This document shows, in pieces, positions 41,408-49,837 of a stretch of DNA of 64,000 bases. The DNA comes from CAWAYH01 sp963786195 (GTDB lineage: Bacteria; Acidobacteriota; Vicinamibacteria; Vicinamibacterales; 2-12-FULL-66-21): the NCBI GenBank assembly GCA_963786195.1, contig CAWAYH010000008.1, positions 106,898-170,897 on the forward strand, read 5' to 3'. The notes under the pieces are model-generated. The model was given only the letters and a program-made list of their open reading frames with translations. It made no database searches and was not told the origin of the DNA. Numbering within the stretch: the first letter of the stretch is position 1; the number at the start of each line of letters is the position of its first letter. The position numbers and the translations under genes were made by a program.

Positions 41408-41621
41408 GGAGTCTCGCGGAGGGAGCGGAGGTCGCAGAGTTCTTAGCGCAGCGTTCGCAGAGGGCAGAGGACGCGCGGAGGGCTCACCAACAATTACGTT
41501 CTCCGCGCCTGCGGCGCGGCAGGTCGCGGCCATCAGTTGCAACTACGGTGAACCTCTGCGCCCTCTGCCTTCCGCGGTCTCTGCGTTGGATCCCGGCGCG
41601 CTCCGCTCCCCCCGCGCTCAC
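41408..41621. repeat. GCAGAG-rich spacer flanking the GxxExxY gene
   Basis: A 214-bp spacer with GGAG/GCAGAG words on the left (about 41,415-41,480) and their inverse (CTCTGCG, CCTCTGC) on the right (about 41,545-41,590). It could fold into a long imperfect hairpin. Such words often flank GxxExxY genes in bacteria, in my recollection. No other feature seen. Confidence 0.45.
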
Positions 41622-42027
41622 TCATCCGGGAAGCGATTCACCCCTCCTGTAAAGACCTTCTTTCATCGAGGACGCTCCGAAGTTGAGCAGTAATCCGACG
41701 CGGGAGTCGGCCAGCCGCAAGTACGTTCATCAGTTGACGGAGGTGAATGTCTGCGATGGACCCCAGCGCCTTGACCTCGACCAGGACGCAGCCCTCCACG
41801 ACGACGTCGATCCGGTACGCACAGTCGAGCCGGACCTCCTTGTAGGTCAACGGAATCGCGCGTTCGCGTTCGAGCCGCATGCCGGCGCCCGTCAACTCGT
41901 AGACTAGGCACGTCAGGTAGGCCGCTTCGAGCAGCCCGGGACCGAGCGTTCGGTGAATTTCGATCGCTGCCTCGATGATTCGCCCTGTGACTTCATTGAG
42001 GAACGCGGCGGTCGGTTGCGGCTTCAT
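41622..42027 (-). CDS. GxxExxY family protein (frameshift near 41,705)
   Basis: About 134 residues. The defining motif GLLEAAY lies in IEIHRTLGPGLLEAAYLTCL, followed by LERERAIPLTYKEVRLDCAYRIDVVVEG and LVEVKALGSIADIHLRQLMNVL, a nuclease-like fold. In the current frame the tail degenerates and stops at 41,638. A single shift restores the family ending VGLLLNFGASSMKEGLYRRG with a stop at 41,622. The start ATG 42027 begins MKPQPTAAFLNEVTGRIIEA. The function is unproven; the fold resembles PD-(D/E)XK nucleases. Confidence 0.82.
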
Positions 42028-42159
42028 GCCGAGCAGAGGACTGCATCGATCGCTCCAGCCCAAGCCTGCCTGCAATCTGTGGTCCCTCGTGGGAAGAGTT
42101 GAAAAACGTGCGACGTGTTCGAGGGCGGGTAGAGTGCAGAATCTGCATCGAAGCCACCG

Positions 42160-42178
42160 CTGAGGGGGCGTCCTCAGC
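42160..42178. terminator. Hairpin over the glycosyltransferase stop codon
   Basis: GCTGAGG, a 5-nt loop, CCTCAGC, overlapping the TGA at 42174-42176 of the minus-strand gene. No T-run is present, so it is a weak terminator candidate. Otherwise nothing recognised in 42028-42173. Confidence 0.35.
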
Positions 42179-43079
42179 CCCCTCCGCGGCCCTCACCTCT
42201 CGGGCGCCGCGCCATTCGGACCCGCGCCTCGATCCAGCCCGCGCTCCAGCCAGCGTGCCAGATACAACGCGCGAGATCGGCCGACGATCGAATCTTCAGC
42301 GCGCGCCAGCCGAGATGACGGATGAGCGCGGTCGTCGTCGACAGCACCGTGCCGTCGGCACTCGCGTCCGGGTGGTATCGCTGCCGCACGTACGCACCGC
42401 TTTCAGCCCAGGCGCGCGCCTGCTGGAAGACCGCAGGCACGGTGGTCTTCATCCTGACGTGCATGACCGCGTCCGGAACGAACATCAGCGGACTGCCGGC
42501 AAGCTGCACGCGAATGCAGTAGTCGCTGTCCTCCTGGCCGGCCCCGGCGCGCAGGCTTTCATCGAACCCGCCCACGGCGCCGTGAATCGCCTTGCGGATA
42601 CCGAGTCCGCCGGCGCCCGCGTAGGCCAGCGTCGGATGGCAGAAACCGGTGCCGGGGCCGTCGGTCTGCCCTCCGCCATCACGCGCGGCGACCAGCCATG
42701 AGTGATTCAGCCGCGCGTAGTCATACCGGCACGCGACGAAGGCGTTGCTCTCCAGCGCGCGACCCATCGCCTGCAGATAGGACGCCCCCATCTCGTCGTC
42801 GGCGTCGCAGAAGAGCAGAAGGGCTCCGATTGACGCGGCGGCGCCGGCATTCCGCGCGTACGCGGCCCCGCGGCGCTCGCTGGCGTCGATCACGCGAAGG
42901 GCAGGTAAGGTCTTCTCGAACGACCGTGCAAGCGCGACCGTGCCGTCCCGCGACCCGTTGTCCGCGACGATCAGTTCCCACGGCCAGTCACACTGCTGCC
43001 TGGCGACGGCGCGCAACTGATCGCCAAGCAGCGACTCACAGTTGCGGCACGGGATGATGACGCTGATCCGCGGCGGCAT
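42174..43079 (-). CDS. Family 2 glycosyltransferase
   Basis: 301-residue GT-A fold enzyme. The N-terminus ISVIIPCRNCESLLGDQLRA and VADNGSRDGT bind the nucleotide sugar; the metal-binding motif is LLFCDADDEMG (DxD-like). The acceptor region contains GGFDESLRAGAGQEDSDYCIR, with the conserved ED pair. There is no membrane helix. No other polysaccharide genes are adjacent, so the acceptor cannot be inferred. It is divergent from the amidohydrolase across a spacer filled with GTGCAC-word repeats. Confidence 0.9.
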   Translation of the reverse strand: MPPRISVIIPCRNCESLLGDQLRAVARQQCDWPWELIVADNGSRDGTVALARSFEKTLPALRVIDASERRGAAYARNAGAAASIGALLLFCDADDEMGASYLQAMGRALESNAFVACRYDYARLNHSWLVAARDGGGQTDGPGTGFCHPTLAYAGAGGLGIRKAIHGAVGGFDESLRAGAGQEDSDYCIRVQLAGSPLMFVPDAVMHVRMKTTVPAVFQQARAWAESGAYVRQRYHPDASADGTVLSTTTALIRHLGWRALKIRSSADLARCIWHAGWSAGWIEARVRMARRPRGEGRGGG

Positions 43080-43117
43080 CGGGCTGCGCGATCATACGAT
43101 GAGCGGGGAACGGTGCC

Positions 43118-43349
43118 AGGTGCACCGTTCAGAGTGCACCGTGCGGTGCTGTCCAGGTGCTGAGCGTGCTGCCCGCGAGCGGACGCACCTGCACCATGCA
43201 CAGCAACGCACCTTGCACGGTGCCAGCACGCACATTCGTGCAAGGTGCACCGTTCAGAGTGCACCGTGCGGTGCTGTGCAGGTGCTGAGCGTGCGGCCCG
43301 CCAACGGACTGCACCTGCACCATGCACAGCACCGCACCTTGCACGGTGC
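43118..43349. repeat. Duplicated ~107-bp unit rich in GTGCAC words
   Basis: Two copies, 43118-43223 and 43243-43349, in direct orientation with a 125-bp period and only a few substitutions. Each unit can fold: its left half (GTGCACCGTGCGGTGCTGT) pairs with its right half (ACAGCACCGCACCTTGCAC). Further GTGCACC words continue to about 43,375. This spans most of the 328-bp spacer between two divergent genes. Confidence 0.8.
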
Positions 43350-43407
43350 ACCGTGCACCTGCACCGTTCACGATCCCTGATAGCATTGCCGGCCTGGGAG
43401 AGTCGAC

Positions 43408-44751
43408 ATGCGCATGACGAAGATGCTGGCAGCCACGGTACTTGTGAGCGTCGTATGGACCGCCGACCACGCGACCACGCAAACGCAGGCGACGGTGTTC
43501 GTCGGCGTCAACGTGGTCCCGATGGACAAGGAGACGGTCCTCAAGGATCAGACGGTCGTCGTCCAGGATGGGCGCATCGCTGCGATGGGGCCATCGAAGC
43601 AGACTCAAGCTCCCGCCGGCGCAGTTCGCGTCGAGGGCCAGGGCAAGTTCCTGATGCCGGCGCTCGCCGAGATGCACGCGCATATTCCTGGCGGCCAGGC
43701 ACCCGATTCCGCCGTGGAGAGAACCCTCTTCCTGTATGCCGCGAACGGAATCGGCACCATCCGCGGCATGCTCGGCGATCCACGTCATCTCGTGTATCGC
43801 GATCGCGTCGCGAAAGGCGAGCTCGTCAGCCCGCGAATTTACACGTCCGGGCCGTCATTCAACGGCAACACGGCGCCGACCGTCGACGTCGCCGTCGCGT
43901 CGGTGATTGCCCAGAAGAAGGCTGGGTACGACTTGCTCAAAATCCACCCGGGCGTGACGCGGCAGGTCTTCGACGCGCTTGCGGCTAAAGCGCACGAGCT
44001 CTCGATTCCATTTGCCGGCCACGTGCCGCTCGACGTCGGACTGCATCGCGCGCTCGAAGCGAAGTACCGCAGCATCGATCATCTCGACGGCTACGTCGAG
44101 GCGCTCGCGAAGAACCCGTCCACGTCGCAGTTCTTCGGCGTCAATCTGATGGCGGAGATCGACGAGACGAAGATTCCGGCGCTGGTCGCGGCGACCAAGG
44201 CGGCCGGCACCTGGCAGGTTCCGACGCAGGTCTTGATGGACAACTTGATGAGCGATGAAGCTCCCGAACGGCTGGTCGAACGGCCCGAGATGAAGTACGT
44301 CGCGCCGCAGGAGCAGATCAAGAAGTGGGTCGCGCAGAAGGAGAACTTTCTCAAGCAGATCACGGCAGCCGACCGGCAGACATTCCTGACGCTCCGCCGC
44401 AGGCTCATCAAGACTCTGTTCGACGCGGGCGTACCGTTCGGCCTGGGCTCTGACGCGCCACAAGTGTGGAACGTCCCGGGCTTCTCAGCTCATCGCGAGC
44501 TGTCATCGCTCGTGACCGCAGGCCTCACGCCCTATCAGGCGCTGCGCACCGGCACGGTGAACGTCGGCGAGTACTTCGGTACCCAGTCCACGACCGGAGT
44601 CGTCGGCACTGGTCGCAGGGCCGACCTCCTGTTGCTCGACGCCAATCCGCTTCAGGACATCACGAACAGCACGAAGATCGCCGGCGTCATGCTCAACGGC
44701 CGCTGGCTGTCCCGAGCCGAGCTGGACAAGCGGCTGGCGGACGGCAGCTAG
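43408..44751 (+). CDS. Exported amidohydrolase family protein
   Basis: 447 residues. A signal peptide (MLAATVLVSVVWTADHATT) precedes the small beta-sandwich domain and a metal-dependent TIM barrel. The metal ligands fit the family: LMPALAEMHAHIPGG (HxH), YDLLKIHPG (Lys), FAGHVPLDVG (His), SIDHLDGYVEAL (His) and FGLGSDAPQ (Asp). The C-terminus shows the usual GTGRRADLLLLDANPLQDI. The likely role is hydrolysis of a cyclic amide or dipeptide-like substrate in the periplasm. ATG 43408 has GGGAGAG 6-7 nt upstream. It converges with permease 5 across a GTGCACC hairpin. Confidence 0.88.
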   Translation: MRMTKMLAATVLVSVVWTADHATTQTQATVFVGVNVVPMDKETVLKDQTVVVQDGRIAAMGPSKQTQAPAGAVRVEGQGKFLMPALAEMHAHIPGGQAPDSAVERTLFLYAANGIGTIRGMLGDPRHLVYRDRVAKGELVSPRIYTSGPSFNGNTAPTVDVAVASVIAQKKAGYDLLKIHPGVTRQVFDALAAKAHELSIPFAGHVPLDVGLHRALEAKYRSIDHLDGYVEALAKNPSTSQFFGVNLMAEIDETKIPALVAATKAAGTWQVPTQVLMDNLMSDEAPERLVERPEMKYVAPQEQIKKWVAQKENFLKQITAADRQTFLTLRRRLIKTLFDAGVPFGLGSDAPQVWNVPGFSAHRELSSLVTAGLTPYQALRTGTVNVGEYFGTQSTTGVVGTGRRADLLLLDANPLQDITNSTKIAGVMLNGRWLSRAELDKRLADGS

Positions 44752-44915
44752 TGAACATCAACGGTGCAGGTGCAGGGTTCACCGTGCACGGTGCCGTGCG
44801 GTGCAGGTGCTCGCAACAGTTGCGGGCGCAGCTTTCGCAGTATCGAGGCGCACCCTGCACCTGCACCGCACCGCACCGCACCGTGCACGGTGCACCGTGC
44901 ACCTTGCACCGTTCA
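44751..44915. terminator. Long GTGCACC-word hairpin between convergent genes
   Basis: Begins at the amidohydrolase stop and ends 8 bp before the permease 5 stop. The left arm (GTGAAC, then GGTGCAGGTGCAGG and related words) is complementary in blocks to the right arm, which ends GTGCACC TTGCACC GTTCAC with 7-bp spacing. It is positioned to end transcription from both sides. It lacks a clean T-run. Confidence 0.55.
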
Positions 44916-44922
44916 CGATCGC

Positions 44923-47604
44923 CTAGCGAAGCTGCAACGCTCGCGTCAGTTCCAGCCCGGCCGCCTTGCGCGCGGGCACCAGGCTGGCCAGGAGCGCGAC
45001 GGCGGCGAGCGTCAGGATCACGACGGCGAACGTCGCGGGATCGACGACGCTGACGCGGAACAGCTGCTGTGAGAGGACGCGCGTCAGCATCGCGGACATC
45101 GCGATGCCTGCCGCGATGCCGATGCCAATTGGCCAGGCCGCCTGACGAACCACGAGACGCACGACATCGCCACGGGTCGCGCCGAGCGCCATCCGGACGC
45201 CGATCTCCTGGCTGCGCCGCGTCACGAAGTAGGCGATCACTCCGTAAACGCCGACGGCCGCGAGAATCAGCCCGATGACGCCGAGCAGCGTCAGGAGCAG
45301 CGTGTTGAACTGCGCGGACGCCAGGGAATCGCTGACCCGTCCGTTCATGCTGCGGACGTTGAACAGCGGCACGCCCGGCGCGATCTCGCCGACTGCCGTG
45401 CGAAGCGGGTTGCTCATGGCCTGCGGATCCAGCTTCGTCCTGACCACCACGTACATCGTCCGCTGCACCCAGTCCCACGCGACGGCGGGCACCTGATCGA
45501 TCGGGATATAGAACTCCGGCGACGGCGCCTCGGCAGGACCTCGCCATCGGACGTCACCCGCGACTCCGACGACGGTCTTGTAGTCGGGCCCCTTGCCGTC
45601 CGGCCCGGGCTCGCAGCAGGCGATGCGCTTGCCGATCGGATCCTGCCCCGGGAACGCGGCCCTCGCGAGCGACTCGCTGATGACCATGACCTTGAGCCCG
45701 CCCCAACGGTCCGCGTCGTTCAGCGCGCGTCCCTTCACGATCGGGATCCGCATCGTCTCGAAGTAGCCTGGCGTGACCATTCGCAGACGCGAGCTGATGA
45801 TGTTCTTGATGTCGAACGTCATGCCTTCGGGGATCAGGCCGTTGCCGTCGCCGCCTGGCGCCATCGGCACCTGCGACGAGATTGCCGCGCGATCTGCCCC
45901 GGCGATGCCCGAGGCCGACTGCGCGATGCGGTCGAGCGTGTGCACGACCTTGGTGCGATCGGCATAGGTAGCCGCGGGCAGGGCCAGCCGAGCTGACAGG
46001 ACGCCTGTGGGATCGAAGCCGGTATCGACGTGCTGGAGCGCGATGGAGCTGCGGATCATCAGCCCCGCGCCGACGAGCAGGATCAGCGCGATGGCGAGTT
46101 CCGCCGACGATGAGTCCGGTGCGCAGACGATCGCGCACGCCTCCCATGCCCGCGCCGCGTCCGCCTTCGCGCAGCGCCGTCTGCACGTCGGTTTTTGCCG
46201 CTCGCCACGCCGGCGCCAGGCCGAACATCAGCGCGCAGATGACGCCGGTCAGCAGCGCGAAGCCGAGGACGACCGGATCGATGGCGCTCTGCTCGAGCCG
46301 CGGCACACCCGGGGGCGCTGCCGCGACCAGCACGCGAACACCCCACGCGGCGAGCGCGACGCCTGCCGCCGCCGACACGATGGCGAGCACGCATGCTCTC
46401 GGTCAGCAGCTGGCGGACGATCCGCGCGCGGCCGGCGCCGAGCGCGGCTCTGATCGCGAGCTCCTCGGCGCGGGTGGCCCCGCGCGCCAGCAGCAGGTTG
46501 GCGATGTTGCCGCACGCAATGAGCAGAACGAATCCGACCGCGCCCAGGAGCGTGAAGAGGCGCCGGGGGTAGTCGCCAACCAGATCCGCCAGGGCCGGCA
46601 CTACCGTGAAATCAATCTCCGCATCGTCTTTGGGAAACGCTCGTACAGAGCCGACGTGCGTTGGCTTTCACCTCCTCCAGCGCTCGATCGGCGGCGATGC
46701 CGGGCTTCAGCCTGCCGAAGATCTGGAGGTAGTGCTCGTCGTGCATCGTCTTGCGCTCGGGTGTGAAGGCGACCGGAACCCAGAGCTCCTCGGTCTGCGC
46801 GGTCAGATCGAAAGCGGCCGGCATCACGCCGACGATCTCGTACGGCCGCTCGTTGAGCCTGATCTGACGGCCCACCACGTTGTGCGCGCCGGCAAAGCGT
46901 CGCATCCACAGGCGATGGCTGAGCACGACGACCTGTTCGCGGCCTGGCTGGTCTTCGTCGCTGGTGAAGACGCGGCCAAGCGCGGGAGGCAGGTTGAACA
47001 CGTCGAAGAACCCGGCGGTCGCTCGTGCGCCGATCACGCGTTCGGGATCTCCGCGTATCGGCAAGATTGAAGCTGGAATACTGAATCGCCGTGACGGCGC
47101 TGAACGACTGCATCGGCACGACGCCATCCACGAAGTTTCCTGCGGAGACTTCACCGGGGCTGCCGCGCCAGAGCGTGTACACGGCAAGGATCCGGTCAGG
47201 ATCCGGAAAGGGGAGCGGGCGCAGCACGACGGAGTTCACCGCGCTGAAGATGGCGGTCGTCGCTCCGATGCCGAGCGCCAGCGTCAGGACCGTGACGGCC
47301 GTGAAGCCGGGGTTCTTCCAGCAGTTGCCGGATCGCGAAGGTGACGTCCTGACTGAGCTCCGTCAGATACTCGGTGCGTCGCATCTCGTCGTCTCGTTTC
47401 TTCCCGATGGCTGTGCAGGTGGCGTTGACCCGATTGATGTTGCCGAACCGGCGGACGGCCGCCTCGCGCGCTTCCCCGGGCGACATGCCCGCGCTCGACG
47501 TATTCACGCACGCGCATCTCGACGTGGAAGTCGAGCTCTGCGTCGACCTCGTCGTCGACGCTGCCCCGCCAGAACCGCGAGCGCAAACGCTTGCCGAATG
47601 TCAT
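44923..47604 (-). CDS. ADOP-family permease 5 (several frameshifts)
   Basis: MacB/FtsX-type permease of about 890 residues. The start MTFGKRLRSRFWRGSVDDEV overlaps the padR stop by ATGA. The ADOP N-terminal region (DAELDFHVEMRVREYVE ... GMSPGEAREAAVRRFGN) spans a frame change near 47,490. Others lie near 47,310, 47,070, 46,650, 46,395 and 46,110. The 3' part (46,059-44,923) is open and shows RRSQEIGVRMALGATRGDV. The first FtsX core (TRAEELAIRAALGAGRARI) lies at about 46.4 kb. No ATPase gene is nearby. Confidence 0.87.
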
Positions 47605-47921
47605 GCGCGCAGGAGGACCTTCGACACGCCCGCAGAGAACCGGGACCACTCCGCGGTGTCCGCCACGAGCTGCCGGCGGCCCTTGGCGGTGATCCGATAG
47701 AACTTCGCCTTGCGGCCGAGCTCGGACGTGCCCCACTCGGCCTCGATCCAGCCGCGGCGTTCCATGCGATAGAGGGCGGGATACAGCGAGCCTTCCTCCA
47801 CGACGACGGCCTCGTCGGTCGCCTCTTCAATCCATTTCGCGATGGCGTAGCCGTGCCGTTCGCCCCACGTCAGGGTCTTCAGGATCAGGGCGTCGAGGGT
47901 GCCGTGCAGCATGTCGGTCAT
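47601..47921 (-). CDS. PadR family transcriptional regulator
   Basis: 106 residues from ATG 47921 (MTDMLHGTLDALILKTLTWG). An in-frame ATG seven codons upstream is also possible. The core shows VEEGSLYPALYRMERRGWIEAEWG and LGRKAKFYRITAKGRRQL, the PadR subtype associated with ADOP permeases. It overlaps permease 5 by ATGA. Unlike the other two PadR genes, I see no perfect palindrome just upstream; a family A palindrome lies about 80 bp away. Confidence 0.92.
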   Translation of the reverse strand: MTDMLHGTLDALILKTLTWGERHGYAIAKWIEEATDEAVVVEEGSLYPALYRMERRGWIEAEWGTSELGRKAKFYRITAKGRRQLVADTAEWSRFSAGVSKVLLRA

Positions 47922-48000
47922 GGAACCGTCCAGAAAGCGCAAAGCCTAGACAATCAAGGTATCAGACGGAGCCGGGGACCAGAAGGTTGCAGCGGGTGCG

Positions 48001-48056
48001 AAGGGGTCAATTTTTTCAACATGTCAATAATGTTGAAATACAAGATCTGACCCCTT
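48001..48056. repeat. Dispersed palindrome, family A, copy 2
   Basis: Inverted repeat AAGGGGTCA...TTTCAACAT / ATGTTGAAA...TGACCCCTT with a 7-bp loop. The right arm (27 bp) includes TACAAGATCTGACC and is the near-exact reverse complement of the left arm of the copy at 8077-8138. The left arm here lacks about 5 bp. It ends 2 bp before the PDZ-gene ATG. Confidence 0.7.
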
Positions 48057-48058
48057 CT

Positions 48059-48392
48059 ATGAGATTGACCGCCATCATCTGCGGCCTGCTCGCGCTCGTC
48101 GGACCCTCGGGCCAGGCGCCGGCCTCTGCGACCGTTCCCCTCGACGCGAACATGTCGTCCATGATGACGTCGCCGATCGTCGGCGCCATCGGCCGAGAAC
48201 GACGCTGCCGTGCGCCAGGCGATTCGCCCTGGCGATCGCTTGCTGCGGGTGGACGGCACCGACGTGACCGGCGCGACGTTGTCCGCGGCACAGCAAGCGC
48301 TGTCGGGCCAGCCCGGTCAGACCAGGACGATTGTCGTGGAACGCGAAGGCCAGTCGATCACCGTCCAGGCGATCGTCCGCAAGATCATCTGA
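48059..48392 (+). CDS. Small exported PDZ-domain protein (one frameshift near 48,195)
   Basis: About 110 residues. A signal peptide (RLTAIICGLLALVGPSGQAPA) leads, after one frame change, into the second half of a PDZ domain: RQAIRPGDRLLRVDGTDVTG, QQALSGQPGQTRTIVVEREG. PDZ domains bind C-terminal peptides, but here there is no protease or other module. It could be a truncated C-terminal-processing-type protein or a stand-alone binder. The palindrome at 48001-48056 sits on its presumed leader. Confidence 0.6.
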
Positions 48393-48455
48393 GGCCCGCG
48401 CGGGCGGCGAAGATGCTGGAGAATTCTCCGTGAACAGACGCTAGAATTGGAATCG

Positions 48456-48983
48456 GTGCCTGCTGTTCACGTCGCCACGCTCGACACCCCCGTCGGCCCG
48501 CTCGTCGTCGCCGCTCGCGGATCGCGCGTGTGCCTCGTCCATTTCCGGCGCGGCCGCCAGGACGTTATGTACGTGCGGCGGCAGCTCGAACGCTGGTATC
48601 CGGGTGAGGCCGTCGAGGCTGATCCCGACCCTGCCGGCGCCGTCAGCGTCCTCCGGCGCTACTTCGACGGGGACCTCGATGCCCTCGACGAGATCGCCGT
48701 GGAGCTGCACGGGACGCCATTCCAGACTCAGGTGTGGGAGGCGCTGCGATCGGTGCGCGCGGGCACGACGACCTCGTACGCCGCGCTGGCGAAGTACGTC
48801 GGCACCCCGGCGGCCGTTCGCGCGGTTGGCGCGGCGAATGGCGCCAATCCCGTCGCCATCGTCCTGCCGTGCCATCGGATCATCGGCAGCAATGGCAGCC
48901 TCACCGGTTACGGCGGCGGCCTGGATCGCAAGCGCTGGCTCCTGCAGCACGAGCGTGCGCTGTTGCCGCTCATGACATCCTGA
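48456..48983 (+). CDS. ogt: Methylated-DNA-[protein]-cysteine S-methyltransferase
   Basis: 175-residue suicide DNA-repair protein that removes methyl groups from O6-methylguanine. The C-terminal domain has FQTQVWEALRSVRAGTTTSYAALA, RAVGAANGANP (Asn hinge and Arg finger region) and the active site IVLPCHRIIGSNGSLTGYGGG with the acceptor Cys in PCHR. The GTG at 48456 is preferred. Its TGA overlaps the ATG of the next gene, implying coupling. A full-length Ogt-type protein without an AdaA domain. Confidence 0.92.
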   Translation: MPAVHVATLDTPVGPLVVAARGSRVCLVHFRRGRQDVMYVRRQLERWYPGEAVEADPDPAGAVSVLRRYFDGDLDALDEIAVELHGTPFQTQVWEALRSVRAGTTTSYAALAKYVGTPAAVRAVGAANGANPVAIVLPCHRIIGSNGSLTGYGGGLDRKRWLLQHERALLPLMTS

Positions 48984-49822
48984 TGACCGGTTCGTCCCAA
49001 AGTCGACTCCGCGGTCTCGTGTGGGTTGGTCTGCTGATCTTCACCGCGTCCGTCGCCGGGCTCGCCAGCGCGCCGCTGCTGGTCCCGAAGCCCACCGCCC
49101 GAAGCCACCGCGAGAAACTCCTGAAGGAGCTTCGCCCCGTCGCGCTCGCGAACTGCACCTTCGAGCGGGTCGGCAGCGCCAACGATGGCGGCTATCTGAT
49201 GTGTGGAAATCTGCTGGGCAATGTCCAGGCGGCCTATTCGTACGGAATCGGGCCCGCGGACGATTGGGGTTGCCAGATCTCGCAGAGCTACTCGGTCACC
49301 GTGCACCAGTACGATTGCTTCGATCCGGGGCGTCCGTCGTGTCCGGGCGGCCGGCCGATGTTTCACAACGAGTGCATCGGCCCCAGGACCGAGGTCATCG
49401 AATCGCGCGTGTTCGACACGCTGACGCGACAGATCTGGAAGAACGGCGACGCCGGCAAGACGCTGGTCGTGAAGATCGACGTCGAGGGGGCGGAGCTGGC
49501 GTCAATCATGGCGACGCCCGACAGCGTCCTCGACCGCTTCGACCAGCTCGCGATGGAAGTGCACGGCACCGACAGCGAGTTTCTCGAGATGATCCGGAAG
49601 TTGAAGCGCACCTTCCACCTGGTTCACCTGCACTTCAACAATCAGGCGTGCTCGGTCAGATGGAAACCGCTGCCGGCCTGGGCGTACCAGGTGTTGTTCG
49701 TCAACAAGCGGATCGGAATCCGCGATTCCAGCCTGCCGGCGCCCGTGCTGCCACACCCGCTCGACGCGCCGGACTACTCGCTGGGCCGCGACTGCCAGTC
49801 GATCATCCCCACGCAACCGTAG
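48983..49822 (+). CDS. FkbM-like methyltransferase domain protein with N-terminal membrane anchor
   Basis: 279 residues. A hydrophobic segment near the N-terminus (GLVWVGLLIFTASVAGLASA) suggests a membrane anchor or signal. The body shows NDGGYLMCGNLL, AYSYGIGPADDWGCQIS and, downstream, TLVVKIDVEGAELASI, the FkbM-type motif in which Asp/Glu follow the substrate-binding strand. It probably methylates a small molecule or glycan using S-adenosylmethionine; the target is unknown. It overlaps ogt by ATGA and ends 15 bp before the STAND gene, so the three are likely cotranscribed. Confidence 0.72.
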   Translation: MTGSSQSRLRGLVWVGLLIFTASVAGLASAPLLVPKPTARSHREKLLKELRPVALANCTFERVGSANDGGYLMCGNLLGNVQAAYSYGIGPADDWGCQISQSYSVTVHQYDCFDPGRPSCPGGRPMFHNECIGPRTEVIESRVFDTLTRQIWKNGDAGKTLVVKIDVEGAELASIMATPDSVLDRFDQLAMEVHGTDSEFLEMIRKLKRTFHLVHLHFNNQACSVRWKPLPAWAYQVLFVNKRIGIRDSSLPAPVLPHPLDAPDYSLGRDCQSIIPTQP

Positions 49823-49837
49823 CAGTCCTGCACAGAC

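Noticed and set aside
43118..43375. Possible CRISPR array
   Set aside because: Only two ~107-bp units with internal self-complementarity and no alternation of short repeats with unique spacers; no cas genes nearby.
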